Positions 30,791 through 32,261 of a stretch of DNA of 32,261 bases are shown here, piece after piece. Numbering within the stretch: the stretch's first letter is position 1; every line of letters begins with the position of its first letter. The notes beneath the pieces were generated by a model, which saw only the letters and a list, made by a program, of their open reading frames with translations, was not told the DNA's origin and searched no databases. The stretch spans positions 1-32,261 of the forward strand of contig CAWEYS010000020.1 in assembly GCA_963813355.1 (NCBI GenBank). The letters run 5' to 3'. The DNA comes from DATAGF01 sp963813355. GTDB taxonomy: Bacteria > Actinomycetota > Thermoleophilia > Miltoncostaeales > Miltoncostaeaceae. Both the position numbers and the translations under genes were made by a program.

Positions 30791-31954
30791 CCGGCCTCGA
30801 GGATCGCCTGCGCCGGGCGCTCGCGGGCCTGCCCGAGCCCCCCGAGGAGCGCCGCCGACGCGCCGAGCGCGCCGCCCTCGACGCCCTCCGGCGCCGCCGC
30901 GTCGCGGCGCAGGCGGTGGCTCCTGGCCGCGGCCGCGGCCGTCGCGGCGGTCGTCGTCGCGGGCGCCGCGCTCGCGGCGACGGACCGCCTGGACGTGAGG
31001 CTCGGCGCGCCGCCGGCGCCCGACCGGCCCGCGGCGGCTCGGACGCCGGCGATGGGCGTCGTCCAGCTGCCCGACGGCACCCAGGGCATGGCGCTCGTCG
31101 CCGGCGGCAGGCTCTGGCTCGGCACGCGCGAGGGTTTCGGCGTCCAGGGCCTCGCCGTGAGCACGGCCGAGCTCTCGCCGAACGCGCTCTACGCGGCCGT
31201 CGGCATCGGCCGGTCGCTGGTTGTACATCGTCCCCGACGGGCGGCGCGCCTGGTCGCACCCGACGCCCGGCCCGGTGGTCGCCGCCGCCTGGGCGCCCAA
31301 CCCGATCGTGATCGCCTACGTCGTGCGGCGCGGCGGCGCGAACGAGCTGCACGTCATCGAGGGCGACGGCGACCGCGACCAGCTGGTCGACGCCGACGTC
31401 GCCCCCGTGCGGCCCTCGTGGCGCGCCGACACCCAGGCCCTGGCCTACGTCGGGCGCGACGGGCGCCGCGCGGGTGGCCTGGTGACCCGGCGCTGGCGAG
31501 CCGCGCCGCCGCCGCGCCGCCCGCGGGCGTCGCCGCCGTGGCCTACGCGCCGCAGGGCGACCGCCTGGGGCCCGCCACCGCCGGGCCCGGCGTCGCCGTG
31601 AGCTTCCGCGGCGGAGGCGGCGGCGGGCCGGCGGTCCCCGCGGCGCGGCGGGGCGCGGGGCCCCACCGCCCTCCGCTCCCGGGCGCGCCGGGCGAGCTGC
31701 TGGTGGCCTGTGACCAGCTGCGCGCGGCCGAGCCCGACCGCATCTGGAGCCTCATCGACACCGGCGGCCCCGTCGGCAAGCCGGCCTGGCGCTGCCTACG
31801 CCTCGAGCCCCGTCCTGGCGCTCGCGCCGATCGGCGACGGCCGGCGGCTCCCCGCCGCCGCCGTGCGCGTCGGGGGCGAGAACGCAGGTCTGGGAGGTTG
31901 ACGCCCCCGAGCTGGGCCGCGACGAGGAGCTGCGTGTGCGACGCGTGCTGCTGA
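30787..31954 (+). CDS. Membrane-anchored beta-propeller-like protein, probable sigma partner, several apparent frameshifts
   Basis: The GTG at 30787 overlaps the sigma-factor stop. The product begins with a charged cytoplasmic segment (LEDRLRRALAGLPEPPEERRRRAERAALDALRRR). Removing one base near 30911 gives RRWLLAAAAAVAAVVVAGAALAATD, a membrane helix. Then follow propeller-like strands: GMALVAGGRLWLGTREGFG, LSPNALYAAVGIG, LYIVPDGRRAWSHPTPGPVVAAAWAPNPIVIAYVV (after an extra G near 31220) and PSWRADTQALAYVGRDG. After about 31460 more frame changes occur and the end is uncertain. Operon position and topology suit an anti-sigma-like protein, but no zinc-binding anti-sigma domain is visible. Confidence 0.5.
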
Positions 31955-32001
31955 GGGTGCCTGCCGCGGCGGCGCCGGGCGCGGTGGTCTTTCTCGGTGC
32001 G

Positions 32002-32261
32002 CTAGCTCGCGCCGCCGGGCAGCAGGTAGTTGACGAGCGCGTCGGCCTCGGCTTCGCCCACCTCGAGCTGCGGCATCGCGCCGAACCCGGCCACCACGAA
32101 GGCCGCGGGGGAGAGGATCGACTGGCGCACGCAACCGCGCTCCGAGAGCCCGGGCACGCGCTGATCCGAGGCCGCCAGGCTCCGCAGGTCCGGGCCGATC
32201 CCGAAGCCCTCGGTCCTGCCGGGGCCGAGGTGGCAGACGACGCAGCCCTTCGCCGCGAACA
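32002..32261 (-). CDS. c-type cytochrome, partial (5' end outside window)
   Basis: The minus strand encodes the last 85 residues of a cytochrome c. FAAKGCVVCHLGPGR contains the haem-binding CxxCH. GAMPQLEVGEAEADALVNYLL supplies the axial methionine and the final helix of a class I cytochrome. A second pair of residues, RGCVRQSI, could add a cysteine of unknown role. It should sit on the outer face of the membrane. The start and any membrane anchor lie beyond the window edge. Confidence 0.85.
   Translation of the reverse strand, partial: FAAKGCVVCHLGPGRTEGFGIGPDLRSLAASDQRVPGLSERGCVRQSILSPAAFVVAGFGAMPQLEVGEAEADALVNYLLPGGAS

Noticed and set aside
1..32261. CRISPR arrays, toxin-antitoxin pairs or known defence modules
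   Set aside because: No regularly spaced repeats of CRISPR type and no recognisable defence domains were found. The only periodic repeats are the short operator-like ones described.

Overview
The window is about 32 kb of very GC-rich DNA with dense genes, many GTG starts and 4-bp ATGA/GTGA overlaps. Its gene content (tandem universal stress protein, DUF4239, DUF1269 and DUF6325 families, a deazaflavin-type reductase, a DrrA/DrrB-like ABC pair, a GH65 phosphorylase next to a beta-phosphoglucomutase) suggests a high-GC actinobacterium. The class Thermoleophilia is a guess; no rRNA or marker gene is present to settle it. Everything here was read by eye.

Layout. 0.1-7.1 kb: a zinc alcohol dehydrogenase with a palindromic promoter element, an NTF2-fold protein, a secreted protein with a degenerate thermonuclease domain, a DUF4239 membrane protein divergent from a leaderless universal stress protein, and secreted, SRPBCC-like and membrane proteins of unknown role. 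7.2-10.4 kb: an overlapping GH65 phosphorylase and HAD mutase, which together would turn an alpha-glucobiose into glucose plus glucose-6-phosphate. 10.46-13.28 kb: a segment bounded by two copies of a 33-bp repeat attached to tRNA-Asp-like sequence. It holds a deazaflavin-dependent reductase, a GntR/UTRA regulator and a divergent D-2-hydroxyacid dehydrogenase with a helically phased candidate operator. 13.3-17.7 kb: a gene remnant, a strong hairpin, a MalT-like LuxR regulator, two DUF membrane or stress proteins, and intact tRNA-Asp(GUC) and tRNA-Val(UAC). 17.7-23.4 kb: an NTF2-like protein, an aldose 1-epimerase, a coupled run of two dihydrofolate-reductase-like proteins plus a metallo-beta-lactamase-fold protein, and a drug-export ABC pair divergent from a MarR regulator. 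23.5-27.9 kb: a membrane-anchored lytic transglycosylase convergent with a chromosomal ParM-like actin, a glyoxalase-fold protein, a hypothetical protein and a RibD-like reductase. 27.9-32.3 kb: small stress or enzyme proteins (SnoaL, GYD, rhodanese, two-domain VOC), a cupin remnant, an ECF sigma factor with a likely membrane-anchored partner, and the end of a c-type cytochrome.

A striking property is the number of single-base frameshifts in otherwise well-conserved genes. At least 17 were located, in two clusters (3.7-13.5 kb and 27.9-32 kb), with none seen in the 14 kb between. Sequencing error is the likeliest cause, so most are annotated as genes carrying an apparent frameshift rather than as dead genes.

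No CRISPR array, complete insertion sequence, intact integrase or clear new defence system was found. The most promising leads are the tRNA-derived junction repeats, the promoter and operator motifs, the leaderless GTG genes, and the solitary ParM-like filament gene beside a cell-wall hydrolase.
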